DNA of 64,000 nucleotides from Oscillospiraceae bacterium (GTDB lineage Bacteria > Bacillota > Clostridia > Oscillospirales > Ruminococcaceae): NCBI GenBank assembly GCA_015067175.1, contig SVMX01000004.1, positions 62,001-126,000 of the forward strand. The letters are read 5' to 3'. The position numbers and the translations under genes were made by a program. Below, piece after piece: positions 17,595-26,129 of the stretch; within the stretch, counting starts at the first letter, position 1; every line of letters starts with the position of its first letter. The notes under the pieces are model-generated. The model had not been told where the DNA came from. It saw only the letters and a program-made list of their open reading frames with translations, and ran no database searches.

Positions 17595-17776
17595 AGTCTT
17601 GGTTGTCCTTTCAATTAATCGCAGTAAATGCCAATATGATTATATCACATTTTCATTGCTTTATCAAGCACAAATTTAAAAAATATCAAAAAGTTAAGCG
17701 TTAATGTATGAAAAACAAAAACTATATTATCATCTTAAAAACGATAATCAAGCATAACAATGCAAAGCGACTGACC

Positions 17777-17819
17777 AAAACGCCCTGAGAAGAAACCACA
17801 TCTCCTCACGGCGTTTTTT
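17777..17819. terminator. Imperfect intrinsic terminator downstream of the NifX-like gene
   Basis: AACGCCCTGAGAAG pairs, with two mismatches, to CTCCTCACGGCGTT; T tracts flank both sides (six on plus, four on minus). Confidence 0.65.
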
Positions 17820-17835
17820 CTGTTTGATTTAAAAA

Positions 17836-18228
17836 TCAATGACAGCCATGGCTTCCGCAGCTATGTGAGCCGCAGTTATGCGCTTCGCCGTGCTCGTGAT
17901 GGCTGCACTTTACATCGGGCGCAAAATTCAGTGTTCCCGATAAAAGCGCCCTTACCGCGTCATCAGCGCTGCCGCTTACTCCGCCGTAAAGCTTTATGCC
18001 TGCCTGCATAAGCGCATTCTGCGCTCCGCCGCCTATGCCGCCGCAAACCAAAGTATCGACCTTATTCATGCTAAGAAATCCGGCAAGCGCGCCGTGACCG
18101 CTGCCCATTGTAAATATGACCTGCTCTTTTACTATTTTACCGTTCTCAATATCGTAAAGCTTGAACTGCTCGGTGTGTCCGAAGTGCTGAAATATCTGTC
18201 CGTTTTCGTATGTAACTGCAATTTTCAT
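17836..18228 (-). CDS. NifX/NafY-like (dinitrogenase FeMo-cofactor family) protein
   Basis: 130 residues. The first 105 form the RNase H-like fold of the NifB/NifX cofactor-binding family: MKIAVTYENGQIFQHFGHTE, then CGGIGGGAQNAL. The tail is rich in His and Cys (HHEHGEAHNCGSHSCGSHGCH), as in family members thought to bind metal or Fe-S precursors. No nif genes are present, so a general Fe-S or metal-handling role is more likely. Start is the ATG after GGAAAGGAACTAAC; the track adds eight unlikely residues. Confidence 0.85.
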   Translation of the reverse strand: MKIAVTYENGQIFQHFGHTEQFKLYDIENGKIVKEQVIFTMGSGHGALAGFLSMNKVDTLVCGGIGGGAQNALMQAGIKLYGGVSGSADDAVRALLSGTLNFAPDVKCSHHEHGEAHNCGSHSCGSHGCH

Positions 18229-18324
18229 TATGTTAGTTCCTTTCCAAAGCACCGAAAGCTAGGCGCGTTTTTTATATTTTACCACGTTTTGATCTTTGAT
18301 GCAAGCACAATTATAGTTTTAACA

Positions 18325-19659
18325 TCAAAAATATCCGTACTTTTTACGTTTCGCGGCAAGGAATATCAAAGTCAGAACAAATGCCATTATCTCTGCGGCG
18401 ATGATTGCGGAGAATATACCGTCAACGCCCCATATAAGCGGCAGCACAAACAGCGCCGTTACTTGGAACACAAGCGTTCTGAGAAAAGAAATTATCGCTG
18501 ATACCAGACCGTTGTTCAGCGCCGTAAAAAACGCCGAGCCATAGATGTTGAAGCCGCAAAGCAGGAACGCAAGCGAGAATATCATAAATCCGCGAAGCGT
18601 GAGATCAAACAGCGCCTTGTCATAGCCTACAAAAATAAGCGTGAGCGGATATGCAAGCACCTCTGCAAGCGCCGTCATAACAAGCCCCGCAGAGCCGATT
18701 ATGATCGCGCTTTTCTTCAGCAGACTTTTAAGCTCGTCCTTGTTCTGCGCGCCGTAGTTGTAGCCAACTATCGGAGCGGAGCCTATGGAATATCCGATAA
18801 ACGCCGCAACGAAAATAAAGTTCACATACATGATAACGCCGTATGCAGAAACTCCATCCTCGCCTGCGTACTTCATAAGCTGAAAATTATACAGCATACT
18901 TACAAGCGACATAGAGATATTGCTCATAAGCTCGGAAGACCCGTTCGCGCAGGCTTTGAGCAGCGGACGCGCTTCAAGACGCGTTTTGCGCAGCCGTAAA
19001 AGGCTGCCGTTGTCGCGCGCAAAATAAAAGAACGGTACAAAGCCTCCTACGAACTGGCTTATCACAGTAGCAGAGGCTGCTCCCGCAAGACCCCAGCCGA
19101 AAGCACCCACAAACAGCAGGTCGAGAATGATATTCGTAACGCCCGCCATTACTGTCACAACAAGGCCAAGCTTCGGCTTTTCCGCAGTGATGAGAAAGCT
19201 TTGAAATGCGTTTTGTAGCATAAATGCGGGCGAGCCGATAAGCACCATTCTGCCGTAAAGCACGCAATAAGGAAGCAGGGTTTCGTTTGCTCCGAGAAGC
19301 ACTGCGACAGGCTCTATCAATACAATTCCGACAATTGCAAGTATCACGCCCGAAATGATATCAAGTGTGATAAGCATGGTGAAGTAGCGATTGGCGCGTT
19401 CTCCGTCGCGCTCACCAAGCGTTTTTGCAACAAGCGCTGAGCCGCCCGCACCAAGCATAAATCCAAATGCGCCAAGCACCATGATAAAAGGCATGATAAG
19501 ATTAAGCGCCGCAAACGGGGTCTTTCCCACGAAATTAGACACGCAAAGTCCGTCCACCACTCCGTAAATAGAAGTGAATATCATCATTATTATAGACGGC
19601 AGCACAAACCGTATAAGCTTTTTATATGTAAAATGATCTGAAAGCTTTATCTCCTGCAT
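18325..19659 (-). CDS. MATE family efflux transporter (MepA-like)
   Basis: 444 residues with about twelve hydrophobic helices in two related halves. Family features include PSIIMMIFTSIYGVVDGLCVSNFVG and GAGGSALVAKTLGER near the N terminus. It should export cationic compounds using a Na+ or H+ gradient. I start at the ATG after AAAGGAGTAGTT, since the upstream track extension runs through the leader terminator. Expression is probably controlled by the structured leader immediately upstream, which suits the guanidine-IV (mepA) riboswitch class. Confidence 0.92.
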   Translation of the reverse strand: MQEIKLSDHFTYKKLIRFVLPSIIMMIFTSIYGVVDGLCVSNFVGKTPFAALNLIMPFIMVLGAFGFMLGAGGSALVAKTLGERDGERANRYFTMLITLDIISGVILAIVGIVLIEPVAVLLGANETLLPYCVLYGRMVLIGSPAFMLQNAFQSFLITAEKPKLGLVVTVMAGVTNIILDLLFVGAFGWGLAGAASATVISQFVGGFVPFFYFARDNGSLLRLRKTRLEARPLLKACANGSSELMSNISMSLVSMLYNFQLMKYAGEDGVSAYGVIMYVNFIFVAAFIGYSIGSAPIVGYNYGAQNKDELKSLLKKSAIIIGSAGLVMTALAEVLAYPLTLIFVGYDKALFDLTLRGFMIFSLAFLLCGFNIYGSAFFTALNNGLVSAIISFLRTLVFQVTALFVLPLIWGVDGIFSAIIAAEIMAFVLTLIFLAAKRKKYGYF

Positions 19660-19678
19660 AACTACTCCTTTATTGCGC

Positions 19679-19790
19679 AAAAAAAGCGCCCGAAGCTTCT
19701 TAAAAGAAGCACTGACCGAGCGCACTCGACATCTTATCGACCGTTCCGCTGCGGCGGACAGTCCTCCGATGACCTATTCAATTCACAAGC
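19679..19790 (-). ncRNA. Structured leader with attenuator upstream of MATE gene; candidate guanidine-IV (mepA) riboswitch
   Basis: Transcription from the promoter at 19797-19825 should begin near 19790. About 60 nt of GC-rich RNA with short stems (CCGC/GCGG, TCGA/TCGA) come first. A strong terminator follows: GCGCUCGG (19716-19723) pairs with UCGGGCGC (19686-19693), enclosing a GCUUCUU/AAGAAGC hairpin, then seven U. An alternative stem CGAG-UGCG-CUCG would sequester the terminator's 5' arm. This is a transcription-attenuation design just before the ribosome site. The class assignment rests on the MATE gene, size and layout, not on a checked consensus. Confidence 0.6.
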
Positions 19791-19796
19791 CTACTA

Positions 19797-19825
19797 AGTA
19801 TAGCACATATATATTAATATGTCAA
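19797..19825 (-). promoter_or_regulatory. Consensus promoter of the MATE leader
   Basis: On the minus strand TTGACA, a 17-bp spacer and TATACT with an extended TG at -10. Confidence 0.85.
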
Positions 19826-19832
19826 GGGGCGG

Positions 19833-20540
19833 TCACGCGTTCTTGAAAAGCTCCGACAACTCCTCACCTGTTATCTCTCTGCATTCGCCTGAGGACAAGC
19901 TTTCGTCAAGCAGTATTCCGCCCATGCGAACACGTCTGAGATGTGTGACCTTGTTGCCTACTGCCTCCATCATACGCTTTACCTGATGGTATTTTCCCTC
20001 ATGAAGCACAAGTCTTACAACATCGCTTTTTTCTGTCATGATAAGCCTTGCAGGCAGGCATTTTTCGCCGCCGTCTATGGTGATCCCCGCGGAAAACAGC
20101 TCGATATATCTCTCCTCCGCAGGCTTTTCAAGAGTTACTGCATATTCCTTTTCGATGTGGTTTTTCGGCGACAGCATTTTATGAGCCAAAGCGCCGTCAT
20201 CGGTTATAAAAACAAAGCCCTCTGTATCCTTGTCCAGTCTGCCTGCGGGAAAAAGCCCTTTGCGCCTTAGCTCCTCAGGGATAAGCTCCAGCACCGTTGA
20301 GCTTAATCCGTCGCGCGTAGCGCAAACAACGCCCTGCGGCTTGTTGAGCATTATATAGACAAACTGCTTGTAGGAAAGCGCCTTTCCGCGTACAGCAACG
20401 ATATCCCTTTCGGGGTCTATCTTTGCGTCGGCTGTTTTCACTACCGCGCCGTTTACGGTTATCTCTGATTTTTTAATCATCGCCTTTGCGTCGGAGCGCG
20501 AGACCCCTGCCTGCTCAGAAACAAATTTATCAATACGCAT
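19833..20540 (-). CDS. rsuA: 16S rRNA pseudouridine(516) synthase
   Basis: 235 residues. An N-terminal S4 RNA-binding domain (MRIDKFVSEQAGVSRSDAKAMIKK) precedes the RsuA/RluB-type catalytic domain. The catalytic aspartate is in GRLDKDTEG; LNKPQGVVCAT and EGKYHQVKRM are family motifs. It converts a uridine of 16S rRNA helix 18 to pseudouridine. Start at the ATG after GAAAGGCGGCAG; the longer track start is unlikely. A single gene; its stop lies only about 8 bp from the MATE promoter, so read-through could feed that leader. Confidence 0.92.
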   Translation of the reverse strand: MRIDKFVSEQAGVSRSDAKAMIKKSEITVNGAVVKTADAKIDPERDIVAVRGKALSYKQFVYIMLNKPQGVVCATRDGLSSTVLELIPEELRRKGLFPAGRLDKDTEGFVFITDDGALAHKMLSPKNHIEKEYAVTLEKPAEERYIELFSAGITIDGGEKCLPARLIMTEKSDVVRLVLHEGKYHQVKRMMEAVGNKVTHLRRVRMGGILLDESLSSGECREITGEELSELFKNA

Positions 20541-20670
20541 ACACTGCCGCCTTTCGCATTGTTTGAAGCCACGCCGAATCTGCACGAAGCCTGTATATAA
20601 TTATACATCAACGCGGCGCAAAAATCAAGGTTTGTTTTCTTACAAAAGGCGACAGCGTGCTGCAATTGCG

Positions 20671-21645
20671 TTAATCCCACGCAGGACCGAAAAGCTCAGT
20701 CGACCAGAACTGCCTTGTATGTGTGTCTGTTATGCCCCATAGTTCTTCAAGGTCGATGTCATCGCGGTCATTCCTATTAAAATCCCAGTCGAATTTCCAG
20801 CCGTCCTCATACCGCAGTCTGCCAAAGTGTCCGTGCACCTCGTCGCACTGATAAGGCTCATAGGCAAGATAACCGAATACGATCTCATCTTCCGTTTGGC
20901 TTATCACCTTTGCTGTTGACCAGTTGATACATTCGCTGATAGTTTGAGTGCTCTCACTGCGATACAGCCGACCGTCAATTTCAATAAAAGTCGCGTATTC
21001 GTGGTCAGGATCGTCTGAAGCTATCCGATATATTCCATCTTCGCCTTTGACAGCGCTTTTCGCAACACAAACCCTATAGCGTTCAAGAAGTATGTCTGTC
21101 ATTCTTTGGCTGAACAAGGAGTTCAAGCCCGCCTCAAGCTCCCTCGCCGTTTTAAACGGAAGCTCGTCGCTGACAAGAAAACAGTAAAGTGGATATTGCT
21201 CCTCTATCGGAGTTTCAGCCTGTGGAAATAACACTTCTATATTCGGCTCGTGCAGTTCGTTGCCCTCAACATCTGCTCCATGCCCATTGCCCGCACCGCT
21301 CCAGCTTCCGGCCGCCATAAGGTCATAATACTTAGAAGCTGATTTATAATTTTCAAGGAGTATATTCTGCAGCTCAATATCCGCCTGAGAATACTCTACC
21401 TGTATCTCGGCAGGAGCGCTTTCCTCGGCGGCTGAAGAGCTTGCGGTCGATTGCGGCGGCGCAATGCTGTCCGACGTACTTTCGCTTACATCAGCACCGA
21501 TATCCGAGCTTTCTCCCGAAGACAGCTCAGAGGTCTGAACGGAAGCTTCTCCGAGGTCTTCGCTTTCGGACTGCGCCGTATTATCGCTGCATGAGCAAAG
21601 AAGCAGCAGCGAGGCTGTTAAAATGATCGAATAAAATTTTTTCAT
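20671..21645 (-). CDS. Secreted lipoprotein of unknown function
   Basis: 324 residues. The signal MKKFYSIILTASLLLLCSC has a lipobox (LCSC, Cys19), then a 70-residue Ser/Glu/Ala-rich linker that would span the wall. The C-terminal domain (about 95-320) is mixed alpha/beta with aromatic and acidic residues and no motif I recognise. Start follows AAAAGGAGAAAACC; the nine-residue upstream extension is unsupported. It shares its layout (lipobox plus disordered linker) with the lipoproteins at 16186 and 30157. Confidence 0.8.
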   Translation of the reverse strand: MKKFYSIILTASLLLLCSCSDNTAQSESEDLGEASVQTSELSSGESSDIGADVSESTSDSIAPPQSTASSSAAEESAPAEIQVEYSQADIELQNILLENYKSASKYYDLMAAGSWSGAGNGHGADVEGNELHEPNIEVLFPQAETPIEEQYPLYCFLVSDELPFKTARELEAGLNSLFSQRMTDILLERYRVCVAKSAVKGEDGIYRIASDDPDHEYATFIEIDGRLYRSESTQTISECINWSTAKVISQTEDEIVFGYLAYEPYQCDEVHGHFGRLRYEDGWKFDWDFNRNDRDDIDLEELWGITDTHTRQFWSTELFGPAWD

Positions 21646-21978
21646 TGGTTTTCTCCTTTTTCGGGTCATATTTTTTACATACTAGCCCTTACATTAATAT
21701 TTGTCAGAAAAACTTGCCATTAGGTTTCATTTTTTAGCAAAATCGTCGTTATGCACTGATCTATAGTCCCAAAACTGTAAACATTTACGAGACGGCACAG
21801 TAGCTGCGGCAGCTCTCGTCTTGTATCTCTGGAACGAGTAGATACGAAAAGTATTGACATTTCACTTATCCGTATTGTATCATATAGTTAAAGCTCTCAA
21901 TATTGACGAGAGCAAGTTGACGGCTTTGCCGTCAACACTACGAGTATACAACAGAATTTAATTTCACGAGGTATCAAC
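21646..21978. other. Intergenic region with promoter and hairpins
   Basis: 333 bp between divergent genes, with no credible ORF. It holds a promoter for the helicase gene (TTGACA 21854-21859, 18-bp spacer, TATCAT 21878-21883), a perfect TTGACGGC-TTT-GCCGTCAA hairpin (21917-21935) in the predicted leader, and an AGCTGCGGCAGCT palindrome within AGACG/CGTCT near 21786-21823. The leader hairpin lacks a U tract. Confidence 0.6.
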
Positions 21979-24171
21979 ATGGGAGTTTTTCATCGGCTTG
22001 CGCCGTTTATTCAAGAATATATCTACCGCAACAAATGGGAGGAACTGCGCCCTGTTCAGGTGTTGGCGGCGGAGGCGGTATTTGATACAGACGAGAATCT
22101 GCTTTTAAGCTCGGGCACGGCTTCGGGAAAGACCGAGGCAGCGTTTCTCCCCGTGCTTACCCATCTGTGGGAAAATCCCTCAAAATCAGTCGGCGTGCTC
22201 TATCTTTCACCTCTGAAAGCGCTGATAAACGACCAGTTTGAGCGCCTTGAGGGACTGCTTGAGGAAGCCGAGATACCCGTAACGAAATGGCACGGTGACG
22301 CGTCACAGGCGGCAAAAAAGCGTGTTTTAAAGCGCCCTGCAGGAGTGATACAGACCACGCCCGAGTCGCTTGAAAGTATGCTGATGCACAATTCAAGCGG
22401 GGCTTACAGACTGTTTTGCGACCTGCGTTTTGTCATAATCGACGAGGTGCATTATTTCATGGATAACGACCGCGGACTTCAGCTTTTGTCGCTGCTTGAA
22501 AGGCTCTCGCGGCTTATCGGCTTTCACCCGAGGAGGATAGGGCTTTCCGCTACTCTCGGCGACTGCAAAAACGCCGAAGAATGGCTGTGCACCGATACAG
22601 ACCGCAGCTGTATAACTCCTAAAGTAACCGAGAAAGGCAGAAGTCTGCGCCTGTCTGTGAGGTTTTTCCCGATAAAGCAGAAGATACCCAACTCTGACAG
22701 CAAGGTGCTGCTGGAAAACTACTACAACTATCTTTACGAAAGCACCTCGGGCAAGCGGTGTATACTGTTTTCAAACTCTAAGGGTGAAGTGGAGGAAAAC
22801 ATCGCACATCTTCGCAGGATTTCCGAGGAGAAAAGGCATGATGACTGCTATCTTGTTCACCACGCCAACATCTCCCCCGCTCTGCGTGAATTTGCCGAGC
22901 AGAGAATGAAGTCCTCCGAGCTTCCCGTGTGCACAGGAGCTACCGTAACACTTGAGCTTGGAATAGACCTCGGACATCTTGAAAGGATAGTTCAGACAGG
23001 CTGTCCGCTCACCGTTTCGGGGCTTGTTCAAAGGCTTGGCAGAACAGGCAGACGCGGCGGCACCGCGGAGATGCGCTTTGCATTCCGCTATGATATGAGC
23101 CTGCCGCCACAGGAGTTCTACAAAGAAGTGAACTGGGATTTTGTCGCGTGTATCGCGATGATACTGCTGTATACGCGAGAGCGCTGGATAGAGCCGATGT
23201 ATATCCCGAAGCTTCCGTATTCGCTGCTGTATCACCAGACCATGAGCTATATGGCGTCACAGGGCGAAGTGCAGCCTCAGGCGCTTGCGAAATATATTCT
23301 TACTTTAGGCGTGTTCCGTCACATTTCAAAGGACGACTATCTTTTGCTGCTGCGCCATATGCTGCAAAACGGTCAGCTTGAACGCAGCGAAAACGGCAGT
23401 CTGCTTATCGGCTCAAAGGGCGAAGCGGCTGTGAACAACTATGAGTTTCTTGCGGTGTTCTCCGTGCCTGACGAATACAGTGTTCGCTGCAACGCTGAGG
23501 AAATAGGCACTGTGCAAAACCCTTTCCCCGAGGGCGCGCAGTTTGCGCTTGCGGGTCAAGCGTGGGAGGTAACAGAGCTTGACAAAAAGGAGCGCCGCAT
23601 TTATGTAAAGCACATCAAGGGCATATCCGCAAATATGTGGCAGGACAGTGGCAACGAGTATGTCCACACGCGCGTTATGAAGATGATACGCGATGTTCTG
23701 CGCTCGGACGAGCAGTATGCATTCCTTGACGAAACGGCAATGGCAAGGCTCTCCGAGATAAGAAAAATGTGCAGAAGCGGGGGACTTGCCGCACAGGGCA
23801 GTGTTGTCCCGATAACCGAAACGCTGTACGCTGTTTTCCCGTTCACAGGAACGAGAGCAACAGCCGCGCTGTGCTTTGCACTGAGAGAACGCGGCTTTGA
23901 CGCCGTGGTGTATCTTTCGCGTTACTTTCCTGTGTGCATTGAAGTTCGCACGGATATGGGCATAGAGGAGCTTTGCGCGGCGCTCGACGACATCAAGCAA
24001 TGCGGCGCGGATAAGTATGGGTTTATTATCCCCGACAACTGCGAGATATCGGGAAAATATAACGACTTTATCCCGCGCGAGTTGCTGAAAAAGCAATATG
24101 TTGAGGACTACCTTGATACCGAGGATATGAAACTCAACATGGAGGGCGGAGATACGCCGCTGCTGAAATAA
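21979..24171 (+). CDS. Lhr-like DEAD/DEAH-box helicase
   Basis: 730 residues. Superfamily 2 motifs appear in order: SSGTASGKTEAA (Walker A, about 44), LSPLKALINDQ, TTPESLESML, IDEVH (motif II), SATLG (III), and in the second RecA domain TLELGIDLGHL and QRLGRTGRRGG (VI). The C-terminal half (about 370-730) is a family-specific extension. Lhr-type enzymes translocate on DNA in repair, and related ones occur in defence loci. It is shorter than full-length Lhr. The start follows CGAGGTATCAAC. An unknown protein follows at about 80 bp. Confidence 0.88.
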   Translation: MGVFHRLAPFIQEYIYRNKWEELRPVQVLAAEAVFDTDENLLLSSGTASGKTEAAFLPVLTHLWENPSKSVGVLYLSPLKALINDQFERLEGLLEEAEIPVTKWHGDASQAAKKRVLKRPAGVIQTTPESLESMLMHNSSGAYRLFCDLRFVIIDEVHYFMDNDRGLQLLSLLERLSRLIGFHPRRIGLSATLGDCKNAEEWLCTDTDRSCITPKVTEKGRSLRLSVRFFPIKQKIPNSDSKVLLENYYNYLYESTSGKRCILFSNSKGEVEENIAHLRRISEEKRHDDCYLVHHANISPALREFAEQRMKSSELPVCTGATVTLELGIDLGHLERIVQTGCPLTVSGLVQRLGRTGRRGGTAEMRFAFRYDMSLPPQEFYKEVNWDFVACIAMILLYTRERWIEPMYIPKLPYSLLYHQTMSYMASQGEVQPQALAKYILTLGVFRHISKDDYLLLLRHMLQNGQLERSENGSLLIGSKGEAAVNNYEFLAVFSVPDEYSVRCNAEEIGTVQNPFPEGAQFALAGQAWEVTELDKKERRIYVKHIKGISANMWQDSGNEYVHTRVMKMIRDVLRSDEQYAFLDETAMARLSEIRKMCRSGGLAAQGSVVPITETLYAVFPFTGTRATAALCFALRERGFDAVVYLSRYFPVCIEVRTDMGIEELCAALDDIKQCGADKYGFIIPDNCEISGKYNDFIPRELLKKQYVEDYLDTEDMKLNMEGGDTPLLK

Positions 24172-24252
24172 TGATGTTACTTTTTCGGCAGCACTGCGTA
24201 TAAACTACCGAAAGGCAAAAACGGCATGAGCCGACATAATAGAGGTACAGAT

Positions 24253-25272
24253 ATGGCTAAAGAATTTGTTGTAACTTTTGACGATGTAAAATATAGTATA
24301 GGTTGGTTGGGCTTTCATACCCCTGCCGTTTTCGGAGAGGGCAACGATGATCTGATGGCCGAGCAGAGCAATGTACTGCTTTCAAAAGCAGATTATTTAA
24401 GAGATGTATTTAAGGCTGCGTTAGCAGACGAACCCTCCGAGACAGATCTGCGCAAAGCAGAAATGTGGATCAACGATGGAAACCCCTTGGGAACAAGCTC
24501 TGCGCTTCGAAATTCAATGAACGGCATTTTCAAGGAAATGCTGCCCGAAGACGGCAGCGTCGCAGTGGACAGCGTAGAGGGCGCCAGAATGCTTGCCGAC
24601 CGCATCATTGTGGACAACTCTCGCTATCCTGTACGCGGAGATAAGATCACACAGCAAAACTACCGCTATGTACTCAACCATATAGCATTGCTTTCAGAGC
24701 TTGCGATGACAGGCGAGGAATATTCTGAGAACTTCACTATGACAATAGACGGCGTAGAACAGCCCCGCAAAGAAATGCCCAGCGTGGGATTTCTTGACAG
24801 GGACAACCAGCCGATAACTCTTGTAGCTGACGAAAACATTGTTGAGAAAAACTACAACCCGCGCCTCCGCGCAGAGTACCAATTCGGCGGACCGTATATA
24901 AAGCCGAACATTTTCAAAAGAATAGCAAACTTGCTCTTCGGAAAATATGAGGATGAGATCAACGAATACAACAATAACGTTGCTCGGTGTAAAGAAACGC
25001 TTGAAATTCGCAAACAGCAATACACCGCAGAATACGGCAGAAAAGTCGCAAACTTCGGAAGAAGCAATGCAGCGGCTACGCTGCTCGCGCAGGAAGTAAG
25101 AGAAGAAAGCCAGATGAATGCAGACAGAGTTCCTACAAGCGCTGCACAGCTCGCACGTGAGCTTGCGGCAGAAACAGGCACGCTCAGCAATGCGGCAAGC
25201 AAAACGACCGCTCCTGTAGCGCGTAATGTCAAGCAAAATGAAAAAACCGAAATAACTCACGCACCCAAATAA
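24253..25272 (+). CDS. Unknown helical protein, possible lineage-specific family
   Basis: About 339 residues from the ATG after AGAGGTACAGAT; 24226, after GAAAGGCAAAAACGGC, is a possible alternative adding nine residues. No signal peptide. The first 190 residues are mixed; then a KPNIFKRIANLLFGKYEDEINEYN segment looks like an amphipathic helix running into a coiled coil. The Ala/Thr-rich C terminus is probably disordered. The middle motif recalls the RILRFFNIIKDPDK segment of the protein at 43971, so the two may share an architecture. Function unknown. It ends at a strong terminator and probably shares the helicase promoter. Confidence 0.7.
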   Translation: MAKEFVVTFDDVKYSIGWLGFHTPAVFGEGNDDLMAEQSNVLLSKADYLRDVFKAALADEPSETDLRKAEMWINDGNPLGTSSALRNSMNGIFKEMLPEDGSVAVDSVEGARMLADRIIVDNSRYPVRGDKITQQNYRYVLNHIALLSELAMTGEEYSENFTMTIDGVEQPRKEMPSVGFLDRDNQPITLVADENIVEKNYNPRLRAEYQFGGPYIKPNIFKRIANLLFGKYEDEINEYNNNVARCKETLEIRKQQYTAEYGRKVANFGRSNAAATLLAQEVREESQMNADRVPTSAAQLARELAAETGTLSNAASKTTAPVARNVKQNEKTEITHAPK

Positions 25273-25284
25273 ACTTATCATACG

Positions 25285-25316
25285 CATAAAAGCTCCGCTT
25301 CGGCGGGGCTTTTATG
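25285..25316 (+). terminator. Intrinsic terminator
   Basis: CATAAAAGCTCCGC-TTC-GGCGGGGCTTTTATG palindrome (one mismatch) with flanking A and T tracts. Confidence 0.9.
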
Positions 25317-25337
25317 CTGTGCAAAGGCTTTGACAGC

Positions 25338-25367
25338 TTGACAAATTATTATAAATTATAGTATAAT
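25338..25367 (+). promoter_or_regulatory. Promoter of the unknown-lepA-hemW unit
   Basis: TTGACA, an 18-bp AT-rich spacer and TATAAT, 45 bp before the first start codon. Confidence 0.85.
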
Positions 25368-25411
25368 ATAATATTGGATTTAAGCACTGCAAAACATAAG
25401 AAAGGCACAAA

Positions 25412-26107
25412 ATGGACGAGAACAAAAAACTCCCCGAGGAGATAGAAGAAGATACCGCGGAGGTCATTCCCAAAAGCGACGGAACAGTGACCGAATACGA
25501 GGGTATGTCAAAGAAAAAAGAGGCGTTTTTAAAAGCACTTCCGCTGCTCATCACGCTTGTCTGTGTGGGAATCTTCGCGTTGGGTATAAAATGGGTAGCA
25601 GGAATGTTCTACACACCCGTTGATACGCTGTATGAAAAGAACGGATTCAAAATAGTACACTGCTATCAAAACCCATCAAACACATACTATGTCTACAACG
25701 AAAGCTTTGAGTTCGTGGAAAGCGAATACGAAAATGTAGCAAACGAGCATGAAAATGCACATTTTGCCCATGCGCCGCTGGTGTATTTTATACTGAACGA
25801 AAGCGAGCTGCCGCTTGATAAGACCGTAGTTAAAATGCTTTACGAGGGCAACGGCGTGTATGTTATGCAGTTCGGTGAGTTCGTGCTGTACCGACTGGAG
25901 GGACAATACGGTGTGTTTGCGCCGCTTCGCAATTATGAGGAAAGCGCTACCTCCCGCAAAAATGACCTGTATGTAATAAGGCAGCTTCTGAAAGAAGACC
26001 GCTACAAGCAGTACGAGCTGCCCGAAGGAACCAGCGAAGCGCAATTCCTTGAAATGCTTGAAAAAATAGAATGGTATCTCGATACGGAATACGAAGAAGA
26101 CCTGTAA
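25412..26107 (+). CDS. Single-pass membrane protein of unknown function
   Basis: 231 residues. A 45-residue acidic cytoplasmic N terminus, one membrane helix (about 48-71: [23 protein letters not shown]) and a 160-residue external domain rich in aromatic and acidic residues. No family recognised. Start after AAAGGCAC. It begins the operon, with only 22 bp to lepA, so its product may be tied to translation or stress in the same condition, though operon membership is the only evidence. Confidence 0.75.
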   Translation: MDENKKLPEEIEEDTAEVIPKSDGTVTEYEGMSKKKEAFLKALPLLITLVCVGIFALGIKWVAGMFYTPVDTLYEKNGFKIVHCYQNPSNTYYVYNESFEFVESEYENVANEHENAHFAHAPLVYFILNESELPLDKTVVKMLYEGNGVYVMQFGEFVLYRLEGQYGVFAPLRNYEESATSRKNDLYVIRQLLKEDRYKQYELPEGTSEAQFLEMLEKIEWYLDTEYEEDL

Positions 26108-26129
26108 TACACTGAAAGGAACAAAAGAA

